Shown: piece by piece, positions 25,736-33,129 of the stretch
Layout: the number at the start of each line of letters is the position of its first letter
How positions within the stretch are numbered: the first letter of the stretch is position 1
NCBI GenBank assembly: GCA_012517875.1
Contig: JAAYUB010000155.1
Location: 1-33,129 of the forward strand
Reading direction: 5' to 3'
From: Acidobacteriota bacterium
GTDB lineage: Bacteria; Acidobacteriota; JAAYUB01
DNA: 33,129 nucleotides
Made by a program: the position numbers and the translations under genes
Notes under the pieces: generated by a model
What the model was told of the DNA's origin: nothing
What the model saw: the letters and a program-made list of their open reading frames with translations, nothing else
Databases searched by the model: none

Positions 25736-26290
25736 TTATGCCTCGGATTCGCCGAAGACGTCGGCGGTGAATGCCTGGATGCGCGCGCCCTTGCGCCATG
25801 CGTCGTCGGGCAGGCCCGCCTTACGGCAGGTGTGGCGCAGAAACTCCTCGCGGTCCCAGCCGTACTCGGTGGCCACCTGGGGCAGCAGCAGCCCGCGGCG
25901 GAAGCCGGTGGAGATCAGCAGGCCGTCGCGGCCCACGACGATCTCCGCCAGGTCGGCCACGTCGCGCATGGGCGAGAGCACCGAGATCTCGATGGTGATC
26001 GCCGCCAGTTCGTCGGGCGCCACGGGCGGGAAGCGCGGGTCGTGGCTCGCCGCCGAGACGGTGCAGTCAACGATGGTTTCCCACAGCGGCTTGATGGCCT
26101 CGACGTAGCCGATACAGCCGCGCAACTCCCCGCCCCGTTTCAGGGTGACGAAGGCGCCGCAGGGGAGTTCCAGCTCGGGGTGCGCCGGCCGGTAGGCGTC
26201 GCTCGCCTGTTGCCGCCGCACGTGGGCGTGCAAAGTCTTGCGCGCGAGGAACAGGCACTCCGTCCGGATGTCATTCGACAGAGGGTTCAC
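25736..26290 (-). CDS. AMMECR1-domain protein (AmmeMemoRadiSam system protein A type)
   Basis: This 184-residue protein is a single AMMECR1 domain: the signature LRGCIGY (about residues 56-62) follows 'PCGAFVTLKRGGE', and the later 'DPRFPPV', 'ITIEISVLSP' and 'GLLLPQVATEYGWDREEFLRHTCRKAGLP' blocks are all typical. The molecular function of the family is unresolved; in many bacteria it is encoded with a MEMO-like protein and a radical SAM enzyme. Neither partner is in this window. The GTG start at 26290 has GGAGG 6 bases upstream and lies 20 bases inside pgsA, so the two genes are translationally coupled. Confidence 0.88.
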   Translation of the reverse strand: MNPLSNDIRTECLFLARKTLHAHVRRQQASDAYRPAHPELELPCGAFVTLKRGGELRGCIGYVEAIKPLWETIVDCTVSAASHDPRFPPVAPDELAAITIEISVLSPMRDVADLAEIVVGRDGLLISTGFRRGLLLPQVATEYGWDREEFLRHTCRKAGLPDDAWRKGARIQAFTADVFGESEA

Positions 26291-26897
26291 TGCGGGCCTC
26301 CCGGATCACCCGGTTCTGCCGCCGCTGGAACAGCTTGCGCTTCAGGCGGATCCGCTTTTTGCGATGCGCGTCGATCTTGCGCCAGAACACGAAGAAATAA
26401 TGCACCATGCTGCTGACCGCGATCACCAGCACCAGCCAGAGCGAGATCTTCCCCAGCAGCAGCCAGATCCCGCCGAACCGCGCCCCGGCCAGGATGAGGC
26501 AGACCGCCACCACCTGGAAGACCATCTTGGTCTTTCCCAGCGCCGACGCCCGGATGATCAGCCCTTCCGACGAGGCCAGGTTCCGCAACCCGGTGACGGC
26601 GAACTCGCGGCCGATGATGATCACCACCATCCAGGCCGGCACCAGATGAAGCTGGACCAGAATGATGAAGGCCGAGGTGACCAACAGCTTGTCGGCCAGG
26701 GGGTCCATCAGGATGCCCATGGTGGTGACCTGGCGCCGCCGGCGGGCGATGTAGCCGTCCAGGACGTCGGTCACCGACGCCGCGAGGAACAGCCCGATCC
26801 CCCAGATCTCCTTGTTGGGAAACTCGGTGAGGAGCACCGTCACCAGGAAGGGGATCGAGAAAATCCGCAGCAGCGTGAGATAATTGGCCAGATTCAT
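26271..26897 (-). CDS. pgsA: CDP-diacylglycerol-glycerol-3-phosphate 3-phosphatidyltransferase
   Basis: PgsA makes phosphatidylglycerol phosphate in the inner membrane. The 208-residue protein has several membrane segments and the complete CDP-alcohol phosphatidyltransferase motif D-G-x2-A-R-x8-G-x3-D-x3-D (DGYIAR ... G ILM D PLA D, about residues 46-68). The N terminus MNLANYLTLLRI is the classic PgsA start. ATG at 26897 with GGAG 4 bases upstream is chosen; the open frame continues upstream to 27125 but is low-complexity Arg/Pro sequence. The C-terminal tail is very basic. It overlaps the AMMECR1 gene by 20 bases. Confidence 0.93.
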   Translation of the reverse strand: MNLANYLTLLRIFSIPFLVTVLLTEFPNKEIWGIGLFLAASVTDVLDGYIARRRRQVTTMGILMDPLADKLLVTSAFIILVQLHLVPAWMVVIIIGREFAVTGLRNLASSEGLIIRASALGKTKMVFQVVAVCLILAGARFGGIWLLLGKISLWLVLVIAVSSMVHYFFVFWRKIDAHRKKRIRLKRKLFQRRQNRVIREARSEPSVE

Positions 26898-26953
26898 CGC
26901 GCTCCACACGCCGGCCCGGTTCGCTGACGGCCCGGCGCCGACGGCTTGTTTCC

Positions 26954-26983
26954 ACCATATCACACCGGCCGGGGCCCAGGCAA
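26954..26983 (-). promoter_or_regulatory. Possible sigma-70 promoter of pgsA
   Basis: On the reverse strand TTGCCT (26978-26983) and TATGGT (26954-26959) are 18 bases apart. The leader would be about 50 bases. It is the only AT-containing patch in this gap. Confidence 0.35.
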
Positions 26984-27086
26984 GCCGGCGCGCCCCATCC
27001 CGCGGCGCGGGCAGCGGACGGTCGGCGGAAGGGCCGGTCGACCGCCGCGGCCCGTTCGCCGCGCCGACCGGCGGGCGCGCGACGCG

Positions 27087-27114
27087 AAAAAAAACCCGGC
27101 AACCGCTTGCCGGG
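27087..27114 (-). terminator. Intrinsic terminator of the protease operon
   Basis: Read on the reverse strand, CCCGGCAA and TTGCCGGG form a perfect 8-bp stem with a GCGG loop, followed directly by eight T residues (27087-27094 on the forward strand are all A). It ends the transcript coming from the secreted-protein gene. Confidence 0.9.
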
Positions 27115-27237
27115 TCTCTCATCATGATGGCGGATATTGCGTTCCGCCGATCCCCACCTCACTCACCCATCAAACCGGAATATCCGCAACCGTCGGGCGG
27201 CCGTCCGCTGTGGGGACCGTCCCGGCGGCCGGTTCAC

Positions 27238-27777
27238 TTACTCGGTGATGACGATCTGGGCGGCCGCGCCGCAGGCGTCGTCCGCGCCGTCCAGGTGCGC
27301 GGTGATCCGCCACTTGCCGTACAGCCCATTGCTGGTGATCAGGGTGCCGCCCACCGGGAAGGGAACGTCCACCCGGTAGAACCGCTGGTTCAGGTACGAG
27401 ACCTCCTGGGGGATCACCACCTTCTTGGCCCGCGGGTAGCCGGGGAGGGTACGGGTCTGCAGGCCCTGCGCCTTGGCCGTGCCCGGCGAGGCCACCGGCA
27501 CCGCCAGCTCCTGGTACAGGCTGCCGTTGGGCGTGTACACGCGGAGCGCCAGCCGGTGCTCGCCCGTGAACGTGGTCGGCAGCAACACCGACAGGGTCAG
27601 GTCCACCGTCCGACTGGCCGAGAACTTGCTGGCGTAAGCATTGGTGTTTTCCTCGGGCGAGCTGGCCAGCACGTAGGCGCACGGCTTGGCCGTGACCTTG
27701 TCGACTTCAACCGCGGCGCCGGAGGCGGGCAGGGCCAGGGCGCCGATGATCAGCAGGGTGGTTACGATGTTGCGCAT
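27238..27777 (-). CDS. Small secreted protein of unknown function
   Basis: The 179-residue protein has a clear signal peptide (about 1-21, 'IVTTLLIIGALALPASGAA') and a mature part rich in beta strands, with one Cys pair (C33, C168) that could form a disulfide across the domain. The 'SVLLPTTFTGEHRLALRVYTPNGSLYQELAVPV' stretch resembles an Ig-like or C2-like sandwich, but I cannot assign a family. Its ribosome-binding site AAGGAGG overlaps the stop codon of the giant protease gene, so the two are translationally coupled; a chaperone, inhibitor or accessory role for the protease is possible but unproven. A terminator lies 124 bases downstream. Confidence 0.75.
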   Translation of the reverse strand: MRNIVTTLLIIGALALPASGAAVEVDKVTAKPCAYVLASSPEENTNAYASKFSASRTVDLTLSVLLPTTFTGEHRLALRVYTPNGSLYQELAVPVASPGTAKAQGLQTRTLPGYPRAKKVVIPQEVSYLNQRFYRVDVPFPVGGTLITSNGLYGKWRITAHLDGADDACGAAAQIVITE

Positions 27778-27787
27778 GATCGCCTCC

Positions 27788-30700
27788 TTAGGGCAGCGGC
27801 ACGCTCACGGCGTACATCACGCCGGTGTCGGTGCCCACGTACACCATTCGGTTCACGTAGTCGTAGGCCGGGCTCCCCACCACCGGCACCGGCGAGGCGC
27901 CGGGCGCCAGTTCCACCGAGGCGTGGGCGCCGGTGGTGATGTTGATCTGGTAGAGCCGCCCGTCGCTTGCGCCCACGTAGATGTAGGACGTGCCGAACAG
28001 GAACAGCGGCGTGGACGGCGACGGGATGTCGGTCACCGCCCAGCGCACCGTGTAGTTGGCGCCGCCGTCGTCGGTGATGCAGTAGACGTTGTTGCTGGTG
28101 CTGAAGAACAGCCGGTGGGGGGTGGCGGTGTAGGTGGGGAACAGGTACGCCTTCACCGGCGTACCCGTGCCCGTGTTGTAGCTCCACTGGGTGGACCCGT
28201 CGGCGGCGTCCAGGCAGTACACCACGCCGGCGTTGGTGCCCACGAACACCCGGCCGTTCCAGACCACGGGCACGCCGTCGATGTCGCCCAAGGGCTGAGA
28301 CCAGACTTTGGCGAACGCCGAGCCGTTGAACGACAGGCACCAGACGGTGTGGCTGGAGCCGCCGCCCTTGGCCCGGCTGGCGAAGTAGACCCGGTTGGTG
28401 TCGTAGTCCACCAGGACGCCGCCGCTGATGATGCCCATGGCGTTTGAGCCGCCGCCGTTGTTGAAGCTGAAGAGCGTGGCCCCGGTGGCCGGGTTCAGCG
28501 CGTAGACCTTGTTTTCGCTCGTGGCGTTGCGCGTGGCGGCGAACACCAGGTCGTAGGCGCCGCCGTACGCGGTGAACATCGCCGACGGCGCCGCCTGGAC
28601 CACCTCGCCCAGCGAGGCGCTCGTCCAGAGCGGCGCGCCGGTCTCGGCGTCAGCGGCGTAGACATAGCCGTCCTGGGAGCCCACGAAGGCCACCTCGTCG
28701 GCACCGGAGACCAGCGCCGTGGGCACCACCGCCGGCCGGTCCTGGGCCGGACCGTTCATGGCCATGGGCTCCCACGTGTAGCCGCCCGCGCGCGGCCAGT
28801 CGCCGCCGGCAGCCGACGGGTTGGTGGCGTGGAGGTTCCGGTCGTTGGACACGGCGTAGACGCCGCCGGCCCCGATGGCGCCCGGGTTGACGCCCGGCGG
28901 CGCCAGCGCCGTGGCGCCGGTGCTGTACGCCCACTTCACGGCGCCGCTCGTGTCGAACGGCCGCGCCGCCACCGTCTTGCCGCTGGAGTAGGCGCTGCCG
29001 TTGTAGACGAACGCCGCATAGTAGTAAGTCGTGCCGTTGGTCAGGCTGAGGTGCTCCAGCGAGTCGTACTCGCCGGCCGTCCCCGCCTGGTCCGCCAGCA
29101 GCGTGCCGTCCGTGGGGCTGGTGGGATACGTGTCGGTCCGATAGCGAATCCGGGTGGTGGTGTAGCTCCCCGCCGGGTTCACCCACTCCAGCTTGTTGCT
29201 TTCATTCGTCGCCGTCGCTGTCAAGTAAACTACATCCGCCGGTGTGCCAGTGCAGGCACCTAGCTGGGCAACGTGGGTGATGCTGATGTCATCCACATAC
29301 CAGCCCTCAGAAACCGTATTGCCGTTTGTTGAGAAATTAAATCGGATAATAATCGTAAGTCCGTTGTAGCTACTCAAACTGACCGAATAACTATTCCATG
29401 TTAGATTGTTCCCAGTAAAACAACCAACTCCGGTCGCGTAGCCGCATGCATCCGCCGAATTACGAAACGTGCTAGGGTATCCTGGTGTCGGCGTCAATTG
29501 CGTCCAACTACTGCCGCCGTTGGTGCTGATTTCAACGACCCCACCGTCATAACGGCTTTGGATATTGAAGGCTGTCCAGAAGCTCAGGGTGGAAGATTGT
29601 CCCGCAGTTAGCGTCAAACTAGGCGTCCGGACGTTGGCGCACAGATTGTTTGAATAGCCCGAGAAATAACTGTAGGTGCCTGAATGTCTCCGGGTGCTGG
29701 AGATACTCCACAAGCCATTCATTGTTAACGTCGGATCCCCAGATTCAGCCCCGGCGCTCCATGTGGTATCTACAATTGGGCCCGTGGACATTCCGGATTG
29801 TTCGACGGTGTTGGATTCAGACACACCATTACTTTCGTCGGTCGCCCGGACAACGTAATAATAGGTAGTCGCCGGCAGCAAGCCATCCGTGTCCTGATAA
29901 GTGGTCCCGGTGATACCCACCGCAATCCGGTTAGACAGGCTCGGGGTGAATCCCGTCGAAGTGCTTCGATATATTGAGTAGGTCACAGGTCCACTGCATT
30001 GCGCGATCGCTGCATCCCAACTCAACTCCAGTGTGCAGCCGGTTCCGCCTGGCGCCGAGACTGAACCCAAGCCATTGAACATTGGTGGTAAATTACATGC
30101 GCCTTGTACTGTGGCTGACGCTTCAACTGAATAACCGGAATCGCAGGCGCTGCTGCCGCTGCCGTACGAGGTGACGACGTAATAGTAGGTGAACCCGCCG
30201 GAAAGGTTGTTGTCGCTGTAATCGGTCGTGGGTGCGCTGACTGTAGATAGTAAGGAGTAAGGCCCACCCGACGTGGTGGAGCGATACACTTTGTATTGAA
30301 CGGCACCGGTCACTGAGTTCCAGTCCAGGTAGATGCTGTTGTTGTTGGCCAATGCACTAAATCCGGATGGGGCACTGAGCGCCAAACAGGAAACGCCGCT
30401 CATCACCAAGGCATACGGCTGGGTGTTGGTGCCGCTGGTGCCGTTGCCCGGCACATTGGTGCCGCGGACGGTGATGCTCCATTCGCCCGATGCCGGCGAC
30501 GACACGTAAACCTGCTCCACGTTGTTGATACTGTCCTGGGTGCCGCCGGTCCAGTCCTTGCGGTTCGGATAGTAGCGGGTGCCGCCAGGTGCGTAGACCT
30601 CGAGGTCCATGTTGTTGATCAGACGGGTGCCGGATGCCGCTGCGGCCCATGGGTCGGTCCAGACAAGGGTGACGATCAGCGGATCGTTGGCGTTGGCGAG

Positions 30701-31138
30701 GTAAAAAGTGTAAGTGTGGGTCTGTCCCGTCTGGAGTCCGGGCGTCACATCGTACACGGCCAGTTTGCGGCTGGCATCATCCCCCCAGCCGGAACCCGGG
30801 AACAAAGAATGTTCCAGGTCCACCCGGCCGAAGCCCTCGGCGTTGTTGGGGAGATCGCGGCCGGTGTCCCAGTCCGGCGGCAGCTCCCGGGTGGTCCCGG
30901 TGCCGTACTGGCCGGGATTCATGTCCCAGGCTCCGTTGATCAGGGTGGCCTTGACCAGGGCTGATGAGGGATTGAACCCGTCAACTGGCACGGCGCTGGA
31001 GTTGGTTGTGGAACTGTTGTTGGGGTGCCAGCCGTCGACGTAGTATTGGCGGACCAGCGTGGATGCTCCGGCGGTCAGCGGATTGGACATCGATGTCCCA
31101 CCCATGTTCACGTAGTACGGCCGCTGAGCGGTCGGCAC
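27788..31138 (-). CDS. C-terminal part of an interrupted multidomain secreted subtilase
   Basis: This part is in the same frame as the upstream fragment and continues it after a single TAG codon. It opens with the missing catalytic serine block, MGGTSMSNPLTAG (S625 counted from the protease start). Then come a P-domain-like beta sandwich (about residues 75-245 of this part), two fibronectin type III-like domains (about 250-345 and 350-445), a MAM/immune-inhibitor-A-like jelly roll (about 455-640), a third fibronectin-like domain (640-730) and a PQQ-type beta-propeller (735-1116) with repeated 'vyclDAadGstqWsy'-like blades. Alone it lacks a signal peptide and a convincing ribosome-binding site (GTG at 31138 is only the first possible start). 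It is therefore probably not an independent gene. Confidence 0.8.
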   Translation of the reverse strand: MPTAQRPYYVNMGGTSMSNPLTAGASTLVRQYYVDGWHPNNSSTTNSSAVPVDGFNPSSALVKATLINGAWDMNPGQYGTGTTRELPPDWDTGRDLPNNAEGFGRVDLEHSLFPGSGWGDDASRKLAVYDVTPGLQTGQTHTYTFYLANANDPLIVTLVWTDPWAAAASGTRLINNMDLEVYAPGGTRYYPNRKDWTGGTQDSINNVEQVYVSSPASGEWSITVRGTNVPGNGTSGTNTQPYALVMSGVSCLALSAPSGFSALANNNSIYLDWNSVTGAVQYKVYRSTTSGGPYSLLSTVSAPTTDYSDNNLSGGFTYYYVVTSYGSGSSACDSGYSVEASATVQGACNLPPMFNGLGSVSAPGGTGCTLELSWDAAIAQCSGPVTYSIYRSTSTGFTPSLSNRIAVGITGTTYQDTDGLLPATTYYYVVRATDESNGVSESNTVEQSGMSTGPIVDTTWSAGAESGDPTLTMNGLWSISSTRRHSGTYSYFSGYSNNLCANVRTPSLTLTAGQSSTLSFWTAFNIQSRYDGGVVEISTNGGSSWTQLTPTPGYPSTFRNSADACGYATGVGCFTGNNLTWNSYSVSLSSYNGLTIIIRFNFSTNGNTVSEGWYVDDISITHVAQLGACTGTPADVVYLTATATNESNKLEWVNPAGSYTTTRIRYRTDTYPTSPTDGTLLADQAGTAGEYDSLEHLSLTNGTTYYYAAFVYNGSAYSSGKTVAARPFDTSGAVKWAYSTGATALAPPGVNPGAIGAGGVYAVSNDRNLHATNPSAAGGDWPRAGGYTWEPMAMNGPAQDRPAVVPTALVSGADEVAFVGSQDGYVYAADAETGAPLWTSASLGEVVQAAPSAMFTAYGGAYDLVFAATRNATSENKVYALNPATGATLFSFNNGGGSNAMGIISGGVLVDYDTNRVYFASRAKGGGSSHTVWCLSFNGSAFAKVWSQPLGDIDGVPVVWNGRVFVGTNAGVVYCLDAADGSTQWSYNTGTGTPVKAYLFPTYTATPHRLFFSTSNNVYCITDDGGANYTVRWAVTDIPSPSTPLFLFGTSYIYVGASDGRLYQINITTGAHASVELAPGASPVPVVGSPAYDYVNRMVYVGTDTGVMYAVSVPLP
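29220..30360. other. Low-GC block inside the protease gene
   Basis: Base composition drops visibly compared with both sides; for example 29320-29420 is mostly A/T with AT-ending codons. The block matches about residues 259-639 of the C-terminal fragment, that is, two fibronectin-like domains plus the jelly-roll domain. The third fibronectin-like domain and the propeller return to GC-rich codons. Boundaries are by eye. Confidence 0.55.
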
Positions 31139-31150
31139 GTTACAGATGCC

Positions 31151-32965
31151 CTATTGTTCGTAGGCCTGGTTCAAGTCGGTCCGGGTCGAGATAATGGCTA
31201 TGCCCGGTGCCGTGATGTCCGGCTTGATGCGTCCATCGTCGCAGGGCCCGCGCGAGGAAAACGCGCCCATCCCATTGGCGTTGTTGGCCATCGGATCCGA
31301 ATAGATCGGCTCGCGGCCGAAATTCGTGCCGTTGAACCAGCCCCACGCCACCTGGGTGAAAGCAGTCCCGGTGCAATCGTTCTCGGGGTACTCGTAGACA
31401 AAATCAGGCCGGTAATTTTCCGATGCGCCGACGGTGATGCAGTTCTTCGCCGTGCCCGGAGATCCGATTGAATCCGTGTCGATCACGCCGCTGGTTCCAC
31501 CAGTGTCCCGGCCCGAGTTGCCGGCCGAAAAAGTGATCACCATGTCCTTATTGTTCCAGGCAAACCTGTCCAGATTTGATGAATCGGTTGAATACTGGCC
31601 GGCGAGCGCGGCGCCCCACGAATTGGAATGCACGCGGGCGCCGTCCGCATAGGGCGGACTGAACAGATTGTTGAGGTCTGCGGGAATCCCGCCAAGTCCA
31701 CCACTGCTGTCCATAACCGACTGGAACACGAATTGCGCCTTGGGCGCAGTGCCGGCGAAACAGGTGGACGGGAACGTGTTCGTGTTCGGCGTGGAGCCGG
31801 ACCGGAAGCCATTGCCCACGATGGAGCCGGAGGTGTGGGTGCCGTGTCCGCCGCCGGTGGTCTGGTTGTCATCCCACGTTGTCCGTCCCAAGGCGTAGCC
31901 TTTGATCACCCGCATGGGATTGGTGCTGGAGCCCTGTTGTCCGTAATCCTGATGCAAGGTGGCCAAATTGCCGGTGGATAGACCCGTGTCTGAAGCCGAC
32001 GCGATCTGCCCCTCGCCGCGGATGCCCCGGGCCCAAACGTCCTCCACATCCATGATCGGGCCGGCGGTGGCGCCGCGGCCGGTGGTGGTATTGGCCGACG
32101 TGCGGGCGATGTTGTTGTGCAGTTCATGGGGCACAAACCGCTCCACCCAAAAGCAGCCGGGCACGGCGGCCAGGGCGCGCGCCTGCTGGGCTTCACCGGC
32201 AAACCGGACCAGCCAGAAGTCGCCGTTGTGGTCGTAATCCGTGATGTCCAGGTTCACCCGGCTCAACACGTCAAACAGGTCTTCAAAATCCGGATATAGC
32301 AGCGGATCGAAGTGAGCAGTGAATTCCAGCTCTTTCAGCGGATCGGCTTCGATCACCCAATCGAGCTTCGGATAAATCCGGAAGGCCGGCTGGTACAGAC
32401 CCATCCAGAACACCTCGGGACGCTGCTCCAGGGCCTTCCAGCCGGCGGTGTCCAGGCGCACCAGGTAAGCCAGTCGGGGCAGGTAGCCCAGGATGGCGAT
32501 GCCGGACTGTTCCAGATGCTGCCGGAGGGCTGTCTGGCCGTCGGGCGAGTCGGCCTGGACGATGAAGTAGTCCCACGTGCCGGCGGTGAACGGCCGCTTG
32601 ACCAGACTTGGCTGGAAGCTGCCAAGATCAGGGTAGGCAAACGACTTGCGGCCCGCCCGGTCCTTGCTCACCAGGCGGTCGGTGGCGAACTGGAATGCCG
32701 CCAGGTCGATGACATGGTCGCCGGCCGCCTGAAGCTGGTCGGCCGGCAGGTAGCGCTCAGCGAACGGGTGATAGGTCTTCCAGTCGGAGGCGATGAAGAC
32801 CAGCGACTCGCCGGTGGCCGGGTCCACGACCGCGGGAGGAATGACTTTGCGGCCCCCGCCCAGGTTATCCGCGGCCAGCACCGGCAGACAGAAAAGCCCC
32901 GTCAGCAAGGCCAGCATGACCATCGCGCCCAGGATCCGTCCTGTCTTGAAAATATGATCGTTCAT
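31151..32965 (-). CDS. N-terminal part of an interrupted secreted subtilisin-like protease (S8 family)
   Basis: This 604-residue fragment has a signal peptide (about 1-32, 'MVMLALLTGLFCLPVLAA'), a long propeptide-like region (about 35-300) and the first part of a subtilase domain with catalytic D326 (ASDTG) and H374 (HGTHTSG). It ends at a TAG codon (31151-31153) after 'TDLNQAYEQ', 20 codons before the catalytic serine, which is encoded in the same frame downstream. Without read-through the product would lack the serine and be inactive. The ATG at 32965 is used because AGGAGG lies just before it; the ATG at 32980 precedes that site. Together the two parts span 1,725 codons. A nonsense mutation, a sequencing error, or read-through are all possible. 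Confidence 0.85.
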   Translation of the reverse strand: MNDHIFKTGRILGAMVMLALLTGLFCLPVLAADNLGGGRKVIPPAVVDPATGESLVFIASDWKTYHPFAERYLPADQLQAAGDHVIDLAAFQFATDRLVSKDRAGRKSFAYPDLGSFQPSLVKRPFTAGTWDYFIVQADSPDGQTALRQHLEQSGIAILGYLPRLAYLVRLDTAGWKALEQRPEVFWMGLYQPAFRIYPKLDWVIEADPLKELEFTAHFDPLLYPDFEDLFDVLSRVNLDITDYDHNGDFWLVRFAGEAQQARALAAVPGCFWVERFVPHELHNNIARTSANTTTGRGATAGPIMDVEDVWARGIRGEGQIASASDTGLSTGNLATLHQDYGQQGSSTNPMRVIKGYALGRTTWDDNQTTGGGHGTHTSGSIVGNGFRSGSTPNTNTFPSTCFAGTAPKAQFVFQSVMDSSGGLGGIPADLNNLFSPPYADGARVHSNSWGAALAGQYSTDSSNLDRFAWNNKDMVITFSAGNSGRDTGGTSGVIDTDSIGSPGTAKNCITVGASENYRPDFVYEYPENDCTGTAFTQVAWGWFNGTNFGREPIYSDPMANNANGMGAFSSRGPCDDGRIKPDITAPGIAIISTRTDLNQAYEQ

Positions 32966-33002
32966 GTCTCCTCCTGACATCCGAAACCCGACCCCCGATC
33001 GA

Positions 33003-33032
33003 TATATATTTCAAATCCTATTACTGACTCAA
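33003..33032 (-). promoter_or_regulatory. Likely sigma-70 promoter of the protease operon
   Basis: On the reverse strand TTGAGT (33027-33032) and TATATA (33003-33008) are 18 bases apart in an AT-rich patch. The start point would be near 32996, giving a leader of about 30 bases that contains AGGAGG. Confidence 0.55.
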
Positions 33033-33129
33033 TGCCCTTCGTGCGGGTTGCCCTGGCACGGGCCGCCGCCGGCGGGCACCCGGCCGCACGAGGCGGTGAA
33101 GGCCAGCGGCCGGAACGGCTCCAGCCAGC
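33029..33129 (-). CDS. 3' end of a further reverse-strand gene (partial)
   Basis: The frame ending with TGA at 33029-33031 is open to the window edge (32 codons visible) and nearly every codon ends in G or C, as in the real genes here. The visible tail contains two Cys and two His residues ('SCGRVPAGGGPCQGNPHEGH'), which could suggest a metal-binding end, but no family can be named. Other frames of this short stretch are also open, so the call is tentative. Confidence 0.42.
   Translation of the reverse strand, partial: WLEPFRPLAFTASCGRVPAGGGPCQGNPHEGH

Larger units (their letters stand above)
26898..27237. other. Intergenic stretch upstream of pgsA
   Basis: This 340-base gap holds the likely pgsA promoter and ribosome-binding site on its left and the reverse-strand terminator of the protease operon at 27087-27114. 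The part between (about 26990-27086) is extremely GC-rich and I see no gene or repeat in it. The stretch 27115-27237 shows nothing recognisable. Confidence 0.6.

Noticed and set aside
26990-27086. Possible small gene or origin-like element in the very GC-rich gap upstream of pgsA
   Set aside because: The open frame there encodes only Arg/Pro/Gly/Ala low complexity and no repeats or boxes are visible.
29840-29875. Further copies of the TACTA-N6-TAGTA element in the low-GC part of the protease gene
   Set aside because: The similar string here comes from consecutive Tyr/Val codons and lacks the inverted arms.
31151-31153. Pyrrolysine or genome-wide amber recoding at the protease TAG
   Set aside because: TAG serves as an ordinary stop for the receiver gene at 17248-17250, and a single-base nonsense change explains the site more simply. 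No pyl genes are in the window.

Overview
The window is GC-rich chromosomal DNA from a Gram-negative bacterium. A lipid A-type acyltransferase and an outer-membrane beta-barrel protein show the double membrane. The gene repertoire fits Acidobacteriota or a close relative: a barrel with a carboxypeptidase-regulatory-like N-terminal domain, PDZ/GAF/PAS kinases paired with NtrC-type regulators, and PilZ/HD-GYP/Roadblock genes. The phylum is an inference from gene style, not something the sequence proves. I see no tRNA, rRNA, CRISPR array or insertion sequence.

Layout, left to right. (1) 1-1353: the end of a metallophosphoesterase gene converges on an LpxL/HtrB-type acyltransferase. (2) 1476-4067: rpsA (ribosomal protein S1) with its own promoter, a strong hairpin, then a PilZ-domain protein. 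(3) 4142-11686: a tightly packed forward operon with an HD-GYP c-di-GMP phosphodiesterase, a Roadblock/LC7 protein, type III pantothenate kinase, an unrecognised 241-residue protein, an RlmD/TrmA-type RNA methyltransferase and ComEC. comEA follows behind its own likely promoter and ends at a clear terminator. (4) 12283-16808: a complete group 3b (NAD(P)-linked, sulfhydrogenase-type) [NiFe] hydrogenase in the order beta, gamma, delta, alpha, plus its maturation protease, with overlapping stop and start codons. A receiver-only response regulator and a RegB-like membrane histidine kinase follow (16846-18609). (5) 18737-20618: an outer-membrane barrel protein behind a good sigma-70 promoter. (6) 20647-25158: a 959-residue sensor kinase and an NtrC-family activator, preceded by a near-consensus sigma-54 promoter and an upstream palindrome, which suggests positive autoregulation. 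(7) 25210-26897, reverse strand: pgsA, an AMMECR1-domain protein and an Rnk-like GreA/GreB-fold regulator. (8) 27087-32965, reverse strand: a giant secreted multidomain subtilase interrupted by one in-frame TAG codon, followed by a translationally coupled small secreted protein and a terminator. The last 100 bases probably hold the 3' end of another reverse-strand gene.

The most unusual signals are four. Two AT-rich quasi-palindromes sit exactly 126 bp apart inside the otherwise GC-rich RNA methyltransferase gene. A sigma-54 promoter and phased GTTCAA sites precede the kinase/NtrC operon. An amber codon separates the Asp/His part of the protease catalytic triad from its Ser. A low-GC block inside the same protease gene coincides with a set of whole domains.
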